Notes under the pieces: generated by a model
The model's input: the letters and a program-made list of their open reading frames with translations, nothing else
What the model was told of the DNA's origin: nothing
The model's database searches: none
Assembly (NCBI RefSeq): GCF_029227915.1
Contig: NC_079887.1
Coordinates: 11,906,001 to 11,970,000 of the forward strand
Source: Hydractinia symbiolongicarpus
Taxonomy: Eukaryota; Cnidaria; Hydrozoa; Anthoathecata; Hydractiniidae
DNA length: 64,000 nucleotides
Direction: 5' to 3'
Translations under genes and position numbers: made by a program
Shown: one piece after another, positions 1 to 14,700 of the stretch
Position numbering within the stretch: the stretch's first letter is position 1
Layout of the letters: every line of letters begins with the position of its first letter

Positions 1-2370
1 ACATCCCGTTCTGGTCTAACTTGCTATGCCAATTCCATACTACAAGTCATGTAAGGAGGCTAGGTTGGTTCGCTTAGTTTATAGGGTTAAGGTTTCTGCT
101 GTATTTCATTATGGGAAGTAGCATTGGTAAATGGACCGTTATTTTAATTATCCTGCTTTAAAGGCGCGTAATCACCCTGTAGGCAACTTTTTTTGAGGTA
201 CCTATTTTATAGTAAAAATTGAAAGATATATATGAGAACACATTCTCCTGAAAATTTTATTGAAAACTGACTACCAGAACATGTTCAAATGTTTCATAGA
301 AATTGCAACTTCACCCCAATTTTTTTTAGCCTACAGAACTGCCAATATATTTCATTGCACGAATCATGCAATAATAAACGCACAGCAAAATCGATCACAT
401 GGTTGCTGGATTCATTCTATTACAGAAAAAATAATGCATGAGGGAGAGTATCCGTAGCTGTGTTTCCATCGTAATGCTTTTACAAATGTATCCACAAAGT
501 TTCGAACAGGATAAATCAGATAAATCAATCGAAGTTTCTGTGTTACTCTTTATTATTTCAATCAGACTTCTTTGCAACACTGACCACTTCTTGATGTTGT
601 TTCTGAAGACAGCTTCGCCTCGCTAGCTATGTTACGTTTTGATTAGTTGCCTTTGTTTAAACAGTTAGTCCCTTCCTTATAGAGACAGTATTAGATCTAG
701 ACAATTAGAATATCTAAATTTTCAGAATTTCACCTTCCATGCTCTAAATTTAATTATCTCCATAGTGCTGCAACTATTTTCAACTATCACAGTAAGCATT
801 TTTCCCCGTTGGGTATTTTGGCTTATAATATGCAGTAATCCTTGTCAAGCTAATACAAAAAGAAAGAGCGTAATAAGCATTAATTATCATAAATAATAAC
901 CACGAGGTAATGCTGTGATTTCTTCTTTCTGATTTGTTTTGTCTGGTCTCCAAAAACCAATGACGAATAAAATAGAAAAAAATTAAATCTAAGTGGAGAA
1001 AGTTATACGGATGTTTTGACGCGCGGCCACCTTTTTAAACAGTACCTAAATTTCTTTCCACTTTTTGATGCCATGTTTTGCAAAGATAAAGCAAGCCCAA
1101 AAAAAACAGCATGGTGTGGGAGCCTACCATATTGACGATTTTATCGAACTCCATCTCCAAGCTTATTTAAAGTTAAGGCCGCTTGTTTATCTACGGTTTC
1201 ACACGAACATATTGCGACGGCCCGCTTATTAGACAAGAATAAGAGATCAACAAGATCGTTAAATATGGCGGCTGGAAAAAAGAAACAATAAATTCAAGAT
1301 AATTATGTACCATTATTTCCATTTCTAGTACGTTTTACATCCTCAAATGTCCAGGAAAGTCATAACTCCGTCTGAACTTTGAAATAAATAAATAAAATGT
1401 ATATGTTAATTTTTTTCGATAAGAGTGATTACGCACCTTTAATAGTTTTGCACCCACAAGGATCACTCCAATGACAGGCTGGTCTGACGTGAATGTGACA
1501 ACTACTCGTCCAAGGCTAATTATTAGGATCCTGTAACGCATGTGGAAAGCTACAGTCAGGCCATGGTTGGTTTTCCGCTCATTCTATTTGCTCTTTTTAT
1601 TTGTTTATTTTTTATTACTAATTTCTTCGTGGTAATGTGGATGTAATTGTTATCTGCTGTATTCAGGGGTGTGTTGTTCAATTACCTTGAATCTGCAGAC
1701 TAACCTTGCAATAAGGGAGATCTTGCACTCTATTTTGATCCTTAGAGGGTGTAACCTGTACAATTTACCCACAAGTCTTATCTTGACTGATTTTGTTCTT
1801 AAAGCAAAGAAAAGGGAATAAAATCAAACATTTAAAAAACGGCCATCGGCTAATTTAAAGCATATTTTACAGACCCAACGGAAGCGCTATAAATACGTAC
1901 TTTAGGTAATTGAAAACACATACCTTATTGATTTTTCTGTAGCTTTGTTGGTCCTATTATGTGGGATTGTATTTGCCTACAAACTGATTATAATTTTTTA
2001 TAAGTTTTTTTCCTAATTTTTTATATAGTTTATACCAAGTCCTGTTAATAATAAATCTGTGAGTGTTTAAGTCTTGCCGCTTCTCTTGTTTCTATGCTTT
2101 TGAGTAGGAAAACTTGTACATTTTCTTTGAAGTAACACTATATTAAACGCTTATAACGCGCAAAAATGTCTTGTATTTACCGCTTCATTAATAAGAAAAT
2201 TTTAAAATACGAAATTATCAGCTGAAAGTGGTAGCTATCATTAGTTTAACTAGAAGAAAACTTGGTTTTTCCCAATCTGAAAAAAGTGCCTAAAATTTAG
2301 TTATGTAATGTTTACAAATCTTTGCACCACTAACACCATTCTGAAATTTGTAACTACATTGGATACTTAC
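1..2370. other. AT-rich noncoding stretch
   Basis: No convincing exon was found. Short open frames (for example 260-626) have no domain pattern or good splice borders. If the CRD gene continues to lower coordinates this is intron. Confidence 0.4.
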
Positions 2371-2724
2371 CAATTAATTGACAACGTTCTAAGTGTGTTA
2401 TATTCTGTTCTGGAAGTATCGTACAGATTGAGTTATTCCTGACATCGGGCGAGTATCTTAAATTTAGTGAGGGTAATAGGCGCAGTTGACGAACAATATT
2501 ATATATTTCTTGCGCAACACGTGAATGTTCTTTGCAATAGCTGCGGCAGGGCCAGGAAATAATGAATGATTTATCTTTTGACGAAGTCAAGCAAACTCTA
2601 AATCGTACCATACAAATAAACTTTTCGAATAGAATTGGGTGCTGGCTAAATTCTTCCATAAGATATTCAACAATTCTTGTCAAATTTGATAGAAATTTAT
2701 TCACTCCAAAATTGATGTATGGAC
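2371..2724 (-). CDS. CRD2, second half
   Basis: A 354-nt exon with acceptor tctttAG and donor GTAAGTAT, phase 1 to phase 1. It encodes GPYINFGVNKFL, FICMVRFRVCL, WPCRSYCKEH and the closing ICTILPEQNITHLERCQ. The last part aligns with the end of CRD1 (CQVLPEANNSYFERCQ). CRD1 and CRD2 are diverged but share intron position and phase. The next exon should lie at lower coordinates; no second kringle is visible between 1 and 2370. Confidence 0.7.
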
Positions 2725-5700
2725 CTAAAGAAAGTGTACGTTTCTAAGTTTATCGTTCTGGGGTTAAAGCTTGCCTTAATTTTGAATTGCAATGTTTTAA
2801 TTGGCTGAAGTCTACACAAGTTCCACGCTGTATTTTCTTTCTACTGAGGAACGAGTTCAATCTTTACTTATCTTTCAATTTTACAGTGCAAAATGCATGA
2901 ATTTTTTCTCTGTTTAGCTGGAATAGCAGGCAAAAAAAGTTATATTGTATTCCTGATTGGTTGAGTGAAGTTGTTGTTTACTTAGGAAGGGAAAACTTGT
3001 CTGTTGTTACAATCCTTCTTTCCGAATAAAACATAATTTTTATGACACAAATATATACTCGCGCTTCAATTGTTCTCATGTTCGCATATAGGCATTAGGA
3101 GCAAGTAGTTATCGACCGCTGAGAATTCTTTGTTCACCTGTAACTTCAAAGAGTTAGTTAATGAATTGTGTGTATTTCGATTATATTTAAGTAAGGAAAT
3201 TTAATTGTGCGATCGTATAAAACTTATTATGGGCTACTAGACTATATGCTGTTAATCAAAGAACTTCATAAACGATGACTGAAATTGAACAAAAAATTGT
3301 CACGTATAGCTACCAAAAACAACGGCTTGTGCTCAGTTAATACGATGAACCATATTGCCCATGTTCTCGAAAAATATAGTCTTTTTTTATGTATGCAATG
3401 AAAACATAAAAAATTTAAAAAAATATTTCTCGGCACTGTGTGATAACTATTTACATGGCCATGCAAACTTCTTTTATATATATATAAAAAATAATTAAGG
3501 GTTTGCAATCTTTTTACGAAAATTTAAATATCTGTTGTTGGCAGCGGATAGAAAAGATTGTAATATCATATCGTGTCCTTTTTGATTTGAGTGATTTTTT
3601 TTTAATATGTTTATATGTTTGATAAAAAATAATGAGAAACGCAAGTAAAACACTTACCTAACCATAACTTCAAAAGTCTCATTGCTGCATGAGGATTTTG
3701 TTTATGCGTGTGAAACAAAGACAATCTATGTAGGATCCTGTTATCCCTTGCAGCTTCCTGTAAACTCACATAAACTTTTTTGTTATTTAGATATTTTGTG
3801 CAATATCCTAACTGATTTGGTACAATACTCTTGTATTCGACACATTGCCTAAAACAAAGAACATTTTAATTTAAATGCTAAATACCCTACTTGACATATG
3901 TTATTTTATAACATTAGTACCATCAAATGTAGTGTATTGCTTTGTAATCCCGTCGTACTTTGTAATCACATCGCCCGTTGTAATCCCATCGCACTTTGAA
4001 AACCAATCGCACTTTGTAACACAATTTTGTCGCACTCTGCAATCACAAACCTATAGCAAATTGTAATTCTTCCATGAAGCACTTTGTAAATCTGCCTTGT
4101 TACACTTCGTAATCCCCGATATTTTTTCGACAGAATAAAATTCCTCTCATATATTTTGCAATTGTTTCCGAAACGCTTTTTGTATTCAATAAGGAAATAA
4201 CTGACAGTTACAGCTACACGTCTTTTTACTTTACATTACACGTTGAATTAAATTCTAACATATGACATTTTCACTGATTTCAGGTTTTCACATTACTGAA
4301 GTTTACTACAGCGATAATTTAAGTAATGTCAAGTAAACGAGCAAACACCTTGCTCTTTATCGTCCTCAACTGTATAACTAGCTATGTCACATTATTACTA
4401 TCTCGCCTGCGAGGATAGTATTGGTTTCCAACTCCTAACTGACTAACTGACTAACTAACTAACTATGTCCCAACTGGGCAATTGCAACGAGCTTTCATAC
4501 GCAAAGTTTTACTTTAGTAAAACGTCTGTTAGGAAGATACGCACCAGCATCTAAGTGCAAGGCGCTAACCAACTTGGCTATAGTGACAGAACTAACACGT
4601 GAATATTTAATAATTAGTTGAAGTTCGTAACCTTTATCTTTTGAGCTGATGTGTTAATCAAAACAAAACATTATTTTTTTTACCACTGTTGCATTTATTT
4701 GCGCAAAATAATTTCAATCTTTTTAGTATAACATTTTTATCACAAAACGGTAAACTTTAAGGGGAAAAAAACGTATGATGGGAAAAGATTCAAAAATACG
4801 CTTTTTGATAAAGGTGAAGGTCTTTCGTTTATGAACTAAGCAAAACCCATGCAATTTATTTTCATAAAAAATAGGCGATTGAAAAGCATTCTAAGTACTG
4901 TCCGGTTGCGTATTCACCCATTTCAGCCTTTTTAAATGCAATAAAATTCCTGTGTGTATAATAAAAAAAGGAATGACGATTCTGTTGTCCAGACAACAGA
5001 CACAACAATTTGGAAAGATTAACGCAAAGACAGTTAAAAATACGTGCAGAACTTTTTCTAAGACGTATCAATTTAAAAAATATTATTGCTTGTGGTGCAA
5101 AAGTTTCCGTGGATGGATTACAAATCTCTGAAAGTATCTATTAGCATTACTTTGGTTTTGCAAAAGGCATTCTCAACTAATTGCAAAAAAATATACTTCA
5201 ACAACATGGATTTATGTTCGCGTTAATTAATGTTCGCGTTGTCTGACAACAGACAATTCTTTCGCATGTGGATTAACACTTCGGGATCTTAAAGTGTTAA
5301 TTTTTCTTCCAAATACTGAGCACGACGTACACGTCATTAACCAGGTGCATCCTAAATTTCCTAGCTTCCCTTCTTTGCACCAGCCAACGTAAGGCATAGA
5401 CGAAGTCGTATATATTTAATTTGAAATCTATTACATGCTTTATGCTAAGAATATCAAAATTCTGACAAGGCTGGTCATTATTTCTCTGTTGTTTAAACAA
5501 TAGACACCAAAAATTCCAGCCTGGTATTCTTATAAAGCATGTTTTTATAAAAGAAAAAGCATTTAGGTGTACATTATTCTCACTTTATTCACTTTAGTCA
5601 TTTAAGAGGCTTCAAAACGTACCATGGTTTGTGGTCACAGGCCAAGTAGCATATACCACTTTGGTCTCCCGAAATGTAAATTAAACAACAATCATCTTTT

Positions 5701-8700
5701 TAATAACGAGATAGTTTATGCAGCTTCTGCATATTGTTGATAATACTAGTAATCGCAATACTGTCGCAAATTTAATTACAAGATGATGGCTATCAACGGA
5801 TAAACAACGTTAGCACGAAAAAAACATGTAGGACCCAGTTTATATCCGGTTTATAACAAATTAGTAATACAACTTTAGACTATTCATAGCTGATTTATTT
5901 CAAAAAAACAAAGTTGTTGTGTCTTGAGGTGTTGACAAGAGAGACTTTTATCTATATTATAATGCCCGTATACGTCTGTCTGTTTGTCACGCAAAATGGT
6001 AGCTTAGCTGCGATTGGTGAACCCGTGGATTTTCCAAGTTGATAAAAGTGTTTGTGGATTCATAACACCAAAATACATGCATATCAACAAAATAGAAATT
6101 TCTCGTTTATATGCACAAAATACATAGTATTGATCAGTTTATTACTTTAGAAATATCTTAATATTTAGGTTCGTGTGAAAGATGCTGTGTATGTACTGAT
6201 CAAAAAACGTCTTATACTGATCATTTTTACGGAATCGCGAAGGGCAACAGAACGAGAGATTACAAAGTCCGACATAACTAACTGCAATAGATTTGGCGAA
6301 GTGCGATGGAAATGCGACAAAATTGGATTACAAAGTGCGATGAGAGTACACATGCAACCGGACTTGTTTCACTGCACGCGCCTGAAATGTTGCGCGTGTA
6401 GCTACCACGAAAACCAGCAAAAATTTTCATTAACTAAACAAGGACAAATAGAATCGCCTACTGGTCTTGCCGACTGAGAAGGTGAAATTAGAAACGGGAT
6501 AAAAGGCTAAAGAGTGGACTATCGGAAAGTTGGCTGCTGTTAGATATCTTTCCGGAAGGTATCATACCAAACAATTAAGTTACCACTATATGCCAGAGAT
6601 CAGAGATTAAATTATAAATAAGAGCAAACGCTTGACTTTTTTTCAGCCTCTTTACATTAAAAACATCTAGAATTGCAGGCTAAATGTTAACATTTTTAAA
6701 TTTTAATTTGGATGAATTCAATTGGTTGATAAAAATTTTACTGCAACAACCTGCAGAGGAAGGCAATCCAAGGAAACATTCACAAAGTTGTTGCCAGCAC
6801 AAATGTTGTCCCTGCATCAACAATTCCCTCCCCCGGCAAATTAGATAAATATATTTTGTCTCGTGTAGCGGGAACATTTTCTTGTTTCCAGCAATAAATT
6901 TTTAATTATGGGACACGACGGAACTTTTACATGCGCGTGCAATGCATTATATGGCATTTCATGTGCATTTAAAACGCCCCTCGTGGCGCCCTAGCTAAAT
7001 GTTCTGACCATGAAACTCTTGGTTACTGAATTTTTATCATTTTGAAATAGAAAGACTTAATAGAAATTCTGCAACTTTTCAAGCCAGTGTAAAGCAATAT
7101 TTCATATTTTTCAAATTTAGCGATTTTATGTATTGAAGTTCATTATTGTAGGTTTAAGGTCAAATAATTTAGGTCTTTTACTACAAACATCCATTAACGC
7201 CCTCGGTGCGTTAATGGATTAATGCCTATTTAGGCCCTTCAAGTTTTTGTTTTGTTTATGGCGCTGATTGTTGGTTTGGAGAACTGTAAATATATTACGG
7301 AGTTTCATACCGCGCAGGTCTGGGAGCTAGCGAAGAGTTTTGTAGGGACAAATTTTTGACTTGCTTTCATTTGTCTCGATAGCCCAAATAATTTTCATGG
7401 CCATTTTTTCACAACTATTCTGGTTAGTGCTGCAAACAGAGGCAGAAATGCAAAATCCTGCCTGATGTTTCTTCAACTATTTTTTTACTTTAACTGACGT
7501 TTTGCTTTTTAATAACACGTTTAAATGGTGTTGCTAACCCTCTTTGTGGTATATTGACATGGTAAGAGTTGGAATCGAAGGAAACTTAAATTACTGACTT
7601 TTATAGAGAGGCAAGAGAAGACATATTGTTGATATTGGTTTTAGAGGGGTTAGCTTTCTGAAGTTGCAAGCTACATATACCATACATTTTGTGTTGTGAG
7701 GAATAAAGTAATGGTTAAAAAGAAACACTATTCTATCATTTTCAGTGCACTTTGGCAAGAAGAGATAAAAATTACAGCTAGCTATAGAAAGACTTAAAGG
7801 AAGTTTTTTTACAGTAAGCTATAGCTAGCTAGCTATATATGGATCTGCAAGTTTGACATGGATTAACGTGGAAGAGCATTTAATAAAGGATTTATTTGCA
7901 AAGTATGGCTAACTAGTTATATAAAAAGAGCACAGATGAAATCGACTGAAGTAAAATACACACTTCAATGATATAATGACTGGCTTTGACTTTTCATTAG
8001 AAATTATTGTATATAAATATTACATAACTAGCTAGGAAGGGATATATATAATAGCATGTTACACTGTATTACTATGTTCTTAATTTTGGTAAAATGCAAG
8101 AATAAATTTAGGTAAGGTCCACTTTTACAATTTTGTGATAGCTATAGTAATTTTGGTACATTGACATAAGAGAAATTTGGCAACCGAAAATATTTGACAA
8201 AAACAGTTAAAGTCACTAAATTTGTTTAAAAAGTTATTTTCCATTAAATTTGTTTATTTTAACCACAGTATATTATTTTACATTTTGCAGCGGTCGAAAC
8301 TTTGTACTTTACAGAATAAAATTATTCCAATGCAAAATTGAGGCGTATCAATTTTTAAGTCTAAGTTGGTGTTCAAACTGCACTGTTTATTGTTTTTTAA
8401 AGTTGAGTGATATTAGAAATGAGTTTTTATGATCCTATTTTTAGCATCTGGGCACTTGCCCACCTATATATCTGATTACTCTATGAATAAGGCTGCGATA
8501 TATATGAGTGACCAAGTGTGACCCCTTGCTAACAAAAACTACAATGAGACAGATACAGGCAACTTTTTGAAAATTTTTAATTTGGTTTATAAAAAATGTA
8601 GGTAGCTTCGGCCTGGTTAGTTTAATAAAGTTTCTAGCAAGCACAAAATAAGAAATTTTGGAATTGTTTTTTAATATTATAGCTAGCTAGGCATCTCTTT

Positions 8701-11700
8701 AATGAGCATGAAACTATTAGTTTAAAAAAAAAAACATTGTTTTCTTTAGTTGTGTTTGATGAGCTACATTATTTTGGCTGTACTAGTAGCTATATAAATC
8801 TTGAATGACATGCAATCCCTCTTTGATCAGCATTGTGATATTTTTAGGACAATATTAAAACTTGTGATGTAACTAACTACCAAAATAAGGTTTCTTTCTC
8901 TTTTGACTGCCAACTTTTCATGATGAGTGTACTCCACAACTTAAAGCAATTAAATTAATAACCAAGTTTAGGTCTTGAACCTTCATAATATGCAATCTTA
9001 TGTCAATACTGAGTATCCTTTCTTTAAATAATTGTAAAATCAATATATCGCACCAGTTTAAAAAGTAAAAATAAAAAGGAAAAAGTGAATAATTGTGTTC
9101 GCACTGCATGTTTTTCTTAGCAAATGCCTTACGCTCTTCGGGGGATATAAAAATTTGTCCCTACAAGCGCTTCGCTAGTGCCCAGACCTGCGCGGTATGG
9201 AACTCCGTAACTTAATTCGATCCAAATCGGGATATTTATATAAGAAGGGACATTTGCAACATAATATGCACCAAATAAATGCTGTACCTTATTAATAAAG
9301 CAAGTCAAAGTGTTTTAGAATATTTGTGTAACCGATACCTCAATAAGGTAAGATAAAATTGCTATTTATTTAAAATTCCACTACAGTTATATAGAAACCA
9401 CAAGCCTTGCTCACTTTAGTGTTACAACAGAGATAATAGAGTTCTCTTTCTGTTTTTTTTTCTGTTCTAGTTGACCGAAATACACATTTTTGTCAGCATC
9501 ACTTAAATCTTTTTTACATCATTTCAACGACTTTCAATGACTGCGACTTTAAAGTAAAAAGAGTTAACAGTTAATATGCTTACCTCCTTGTCGACACATT
9601 TTCATCTAAAAAAATTATTGGACAAGCATTATTTCAGCTGTTATTATAGCTTATAGGTAAAAAACAGTCACATTGTGAACTTACTATTTCACGGTGTCTT
9701 GAGAAGAAATGTCTTCAGCCTTATTGGACCTTATTTGGTTCGGTGCTTATTATTGATCAAACGGTTACTGATTGGTAATTCAAACTTAAAGAGTGTTTGT
9801 GTATGTACTTCCTAGTTATAACCTGGTTAAAGTTTGAACAAGCAAGTCACGTACTGCATTAAAATCTCAATTCTTTAATTATGGGAATCATAAATAAAGA
9901 AATAAGTTTTTAATGCATAGGATTTAAAGATTTGGCAGGCAGGTGTCCAGTACATAAATATAAAAATAAAGTAAGTATCACTGTTATGGAGTAATGTAAA
10001 GAAGACTTTTTGAAAGAGTAGCGTTTTTATTCTTGCCTCTCGATGAATTAAAAATATATTTTCGAATTTTAAAACTGATTTCGTGAAATATATTTAATTT
10101 GTGATATTCCGGTGCCTATGTTTTGTAAAGGACTGTGCCTCAGTAATTCGAACTGATGATATCCATAATAATTATATGAAGCCATATGGTATGACGTTAC
10201 ACTTTTATTAATTTTACTAGCCGGGAAACTCGGCGTCGAAACGCCGGGGTAAGCCAAACGTCAAGGTCTGATCCCGCATAGAATACTCTGAGGAGCGCTT
10301 AGTAAGAGCTGTAAACTGTGTCACACGATGAGGTGGAACGCTTTAGTATAGGTATACAGTATGTCGTAAATCAAGTTTGGTACTCCGTTATAGCAAAAAT
10401 ATTATTTTATTTTGCGGAATAAGTTTCAGTAAACGGTAAAAATTAATCATGACATCGGGCTAAGCGTTTAGTAAGTTAAACAGAGTTGAAGAGGCGTGTA
10501 GGGACAATACCCTTTTGAAAAAACTTTCTCCCAGACTCTGTTTAAATAAAAACACAAGAAACAGTCCATTACCAACACGGGGTTGAGCGGTTAGTCCAGG
10601 TAAACAGTGTTGCACACCCGTACAGACGTGATTCCCAAAAAATTTTAAAAAGTAATTGTCACAGTGTGCTGATCCCCTAGTACAGGTAAACCACATCGCA
10701 TATGCTCTAGGCGTAACAGCTTTTCCGAAAAAAACAGTCCATTGTTAACACTGAGCTTAGCACTTAGTGCAGGTAAAATGTGTCGCACATGCCTATAAGC
10801 TTAATAGCCTTTTCCAAAATACTTCAGTTTAAATAAAAACACAGGAAACAGACCGTCGTTTAACAACACGGGATAGGCAAATAGCACAGGTACTCTGTGT
10901 CTCATTAATAAACTTTTGACTTTTGCTAAATTTTATATTACAGTAAAATGGTAGCTAACTACTTAATTGCATTTAGTATGAAAAAAATTACTTAAAAATT
11001 CTATTGCAGCCAACTGTATTTGGTTACTTTTACATTTTTGCTAGAGGTAGCTAACCCCAGTTCACAACCAAGCAGAAATCAGATTGGCAAAGTTAACACA
11101 AAAATCAGAAATGTTAGCTAAAATCTACGTTGGTAGCCAGAATCTTAAAATTGGTTTTTTGGTAAGATTAATATATGGCTAGAGAACGTGACAGTAAGCG
11201 GCGAATAAAACTAATACAATTCTTTAAGTGGCTGAATAGGTAGCGTAGCTAGTGGCTAGCTAGCTAACTATAAAGTATAGGTGAATACACATGTAAACAA
11301 ATAAAAAACATAACCGAAAGTAAAAGAAACTGCAATCTTGTTAGAATACAAATAGAAGTATCAGAAAGAAAAATTAAAGCAAACAGTTAAGAAACTTTTC
11401 TTTCTCCAGCAATGAGTTGGTTGAATCTGCTTGCCAAATTTCGGACCGATAACGTAAAAATGGTCGCTAAGAAATATAAAGAGCTTTAGTTTCTGATTAG
11501 TCATTTATATAAAACTCCGCTCCTGATTGGACCTTTATTTTAGCGGCAATTGTCCCTGTGCCGGTGGGGGCCTGACGGGTGTCTCGTCCGTGCGTATTTT
11601 GTATTTCGTGCGTGGTTAACACAAGTCGCACGAATCGACAGACGACGGCTATTATTATAGAGACTAGTCGATAAGGCCCGTGGAAAAATCCACTTAGGCA

Positions 11701-14700
11701 GGATAACAGAGAAAAATAACCGTCATTTAAATTTTGATGACGTCAGCAGTGACATGTCAGAACACAAAACTTTTTTTTTCAGAAATGTATGCCTGTTGCC
11801 TTCATCGTATAGATCTTGAAACGCTGATCAAGAAAATGTATAGGATCGTGTATTTTTGACAAACGGTTGCAGAGATATTAGGGCTTGAAGGTTTTTTGAT
11901 GACGTCATCAACCCGTCCATTCCCGAAACGGATTCAGGGACCCAGGTTTGGGAAACTTACCCAAATTGGTCAAAGGTGGTCCCTAGTTACTTACACAGGA
12001 GATGACGTCAGTTATTTCCACCTGTTTCCAAGTTATTTAACCTTAAATTTAAAAGTGCAATGCAATGGCTTCACTAATCTTAATATACTTTCCTTTGACG
12101 TCAATATTGCTTTAACGTCAAAGTTTGGTAATTTACAGAACAAATTTATAGACCATGTTTTATAGACTTTATCAAAGAAATTTTATCCACTTTGCAAAAG
12201 TCACAGACAGACAGAACTGGCGTATTATTATATAGAAGTCGTTAGCCCGTGGAAAAATCCACGGGGTCGCCCGTCCTTTGAATTAACCCATTTCAACAAA
12301 GTGGACAGAAATATATAATCCACGGGGTCGCCCGTCCTTTGAATTAACCCATTTCAACAAAGTGGACAGAAATATATCGCATTTGGTATTGACGCGCATT
12401 TTGAAAATTTCGTGTTTCCGTGTTATGGCAAATATCATTTTATTTTGCGGAATAAGTTTTTGTAAAAGTTAAAAAATTAATCGTGACACCGAGCTGAGCG
12501 CTTAGTACAGTTAAACGGTGCTGCACAGACGTATAGGGTTAATACCCTTTTGAAAAAACTTTCTCGCAGACTCTGTTTAAATTCGCTAAAACACAAGAAA
12601 AAGTCCATTGCTAACACAGGGCTGAGCAGTTAGTTCAGGTAAACAGTGTTGTCTATCCGTACAGGCGTGATACTCGAGAAAGTTTAAAAGTTAGTACAGG
12701 TTTTACAAAAAACGAGCTTAAAACTTAGCTAACCGCTTAGTACAGTTAAACAGAGTTCAACAGGCGTATAGAAGTACCCTTTTCCAAAAAAACTTCATTG
12801 CAACTTCGGTTTAAACAATTGCTCAGCCATTTAATTTGCAGAAAGAGTTTCAGGAAAATAATAAAAGATGCTGGCTACCTAGCTAACTGCATTTAGCAAT
12901 TATCGCTTAAGAATATTGTTGTAGCCAAACTGCATTTTTATCTTTATGCTCTCACTCTTTAGCCAAAGATAGGAGCTAGCTAAATGGCTACAGCCTCAAC
13001 ATAAAAATAAATGTTGGGTAGGATAAAAAGCTCTTAGAACCATACAGATTAGTAATAAGTAAGGCTCTAGGTAGCTAGCCTTCAAAATCTTCGTGTTATA
13101 CATGAGCATAGGGGTACTATTATTTTCCAAACGTCCTTATCGCTTCGGAGTTAAAAGAAATCAGCCCGGTTCTGTTTAAGTTTTTAAAACAGTGATAAAA
13201 GTGGTCGCTGCCAACTGCATTGAGCTTAGCATAAGAATTGTTAAGAATTGTGTTGCAGCAAAACTCCATTTGACTACTTTCACTTGCAGCCAAACTGCAT
13301 TTGGCTACTTTCACTTTTTAGCCAGAGGTAGCTAAAGGAGTGTGTAGAAAATTAAGTGAAGTGCACACAACTTTATGGTGTTTCCGGTGTAATATACTAT
13401 TCAAAAAATAACTTTCGACAACTTAGGTAAAATAAAAACCCAGATTACAATTCAATGTTACCCCGTCATAGCGAAAGCAGCTGGCCAACCTTCTTTATTT
13501 TTCAGGGAATGTTCCCGGGAAAAGTTCAAAAAAATGTTAAGCTGAGCGCTTAGTATAGGTAAACAGTGTGTACTTTTTTCTGAAAAAAACGTTATCACAA
13601 CTTCGGTTAAACAGAAACACAGGAAACAGCCCGTTGTTGCCACTGGACTAAGCGCTTAGTACAGCTAGACTGTGTCGCACATGAGTATAGGCATAACACC
13701 ATTTTTAAAAAAACTTTATCGCGACTTCAGTTTAAAAAAAATCAGGAAACCGCCTGTCGTTATCAAGTTCAGTTAAAAAAATATATACTCAGCAATTTTA
13801 TTTTTCAGCATAAGCTTTCATAGCAGTAATAAAATTGGTAGCTGCCTATAACTGCATTTAACTACTTTCACTTTTTAGCCAGAGGTAGAGCTAAAAGGAG
13901 CTAGATAGGTAGTATAAAAATAAAGAACAATATACCAAACTGAATAAAAACTTTAAAAGTATAGGAATAAATAAAGCTAGCTATAGCTAGCTGTCTCAAA
14001 ATGTACGTTTTGTAGCTAGCCAAAAACTTAAAATTGGTTTGTTTAAGATTTATACGTGCTAGAAAACGTGATGAAATATTCACCTTAACATGTGAAAACA
14101 AACTAAATAATCCTATAGGATAAAAAGTACTCAGCAGAAATAAGGCGGATTGAAAGGAAACCTACAAACTTCACACCATCACTTCCAAACCAAAATGGCC
14201 TTCGTAGGGATAGCATGTTTCCTCCCGTCGGCATATTGAGGCCGCGAAGCACTTGGATTGGTCATTAGTGAAAATGGAGCCTTGTGATTGGTTTATTACA
14301 ATGACCGGCAAAGCAAGGCCGGTAAAAAAACGGGGTCTGCCGGGGATTCAAAATAAAGCTGCAGGGCCGCGGGGATTTTCGGCGGGTCTCACTACTTGCT
14401 CCGCGATGTTGCGCAGAGACAGACAAAATACGGCTATTATTGAAGACATTAGTCGTTAGCCCGTAGAAAAATCTACGGGGTCGCCCGTCCTTTAAATTTA
14501 CCCGTCGCAACAAAGTAGACAAAGATATATCGCATTTGATATTGGTGTTTCCGTGACATCATTTTCTGACTCAGCGGGGGGTCCGCGCAGAGACAGACAG
14601 ACAATGGCTATTATTATAGAGAAGACAACTTTATTTAGAAATAGAAGTTTTATAAAAGTCGTTTTTCGATTTGTTGAATTTTTCGTTGTTGTTTGTAGTT

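Noticed and set aside
5297-5500. Minus-strand ORF in the CRD-kringle intron (FVYALRWLVQRREARKF)
   Set aside because: It would not fit the phase chain, which is already complete between 9584 and 3848, and no domain is recognised.
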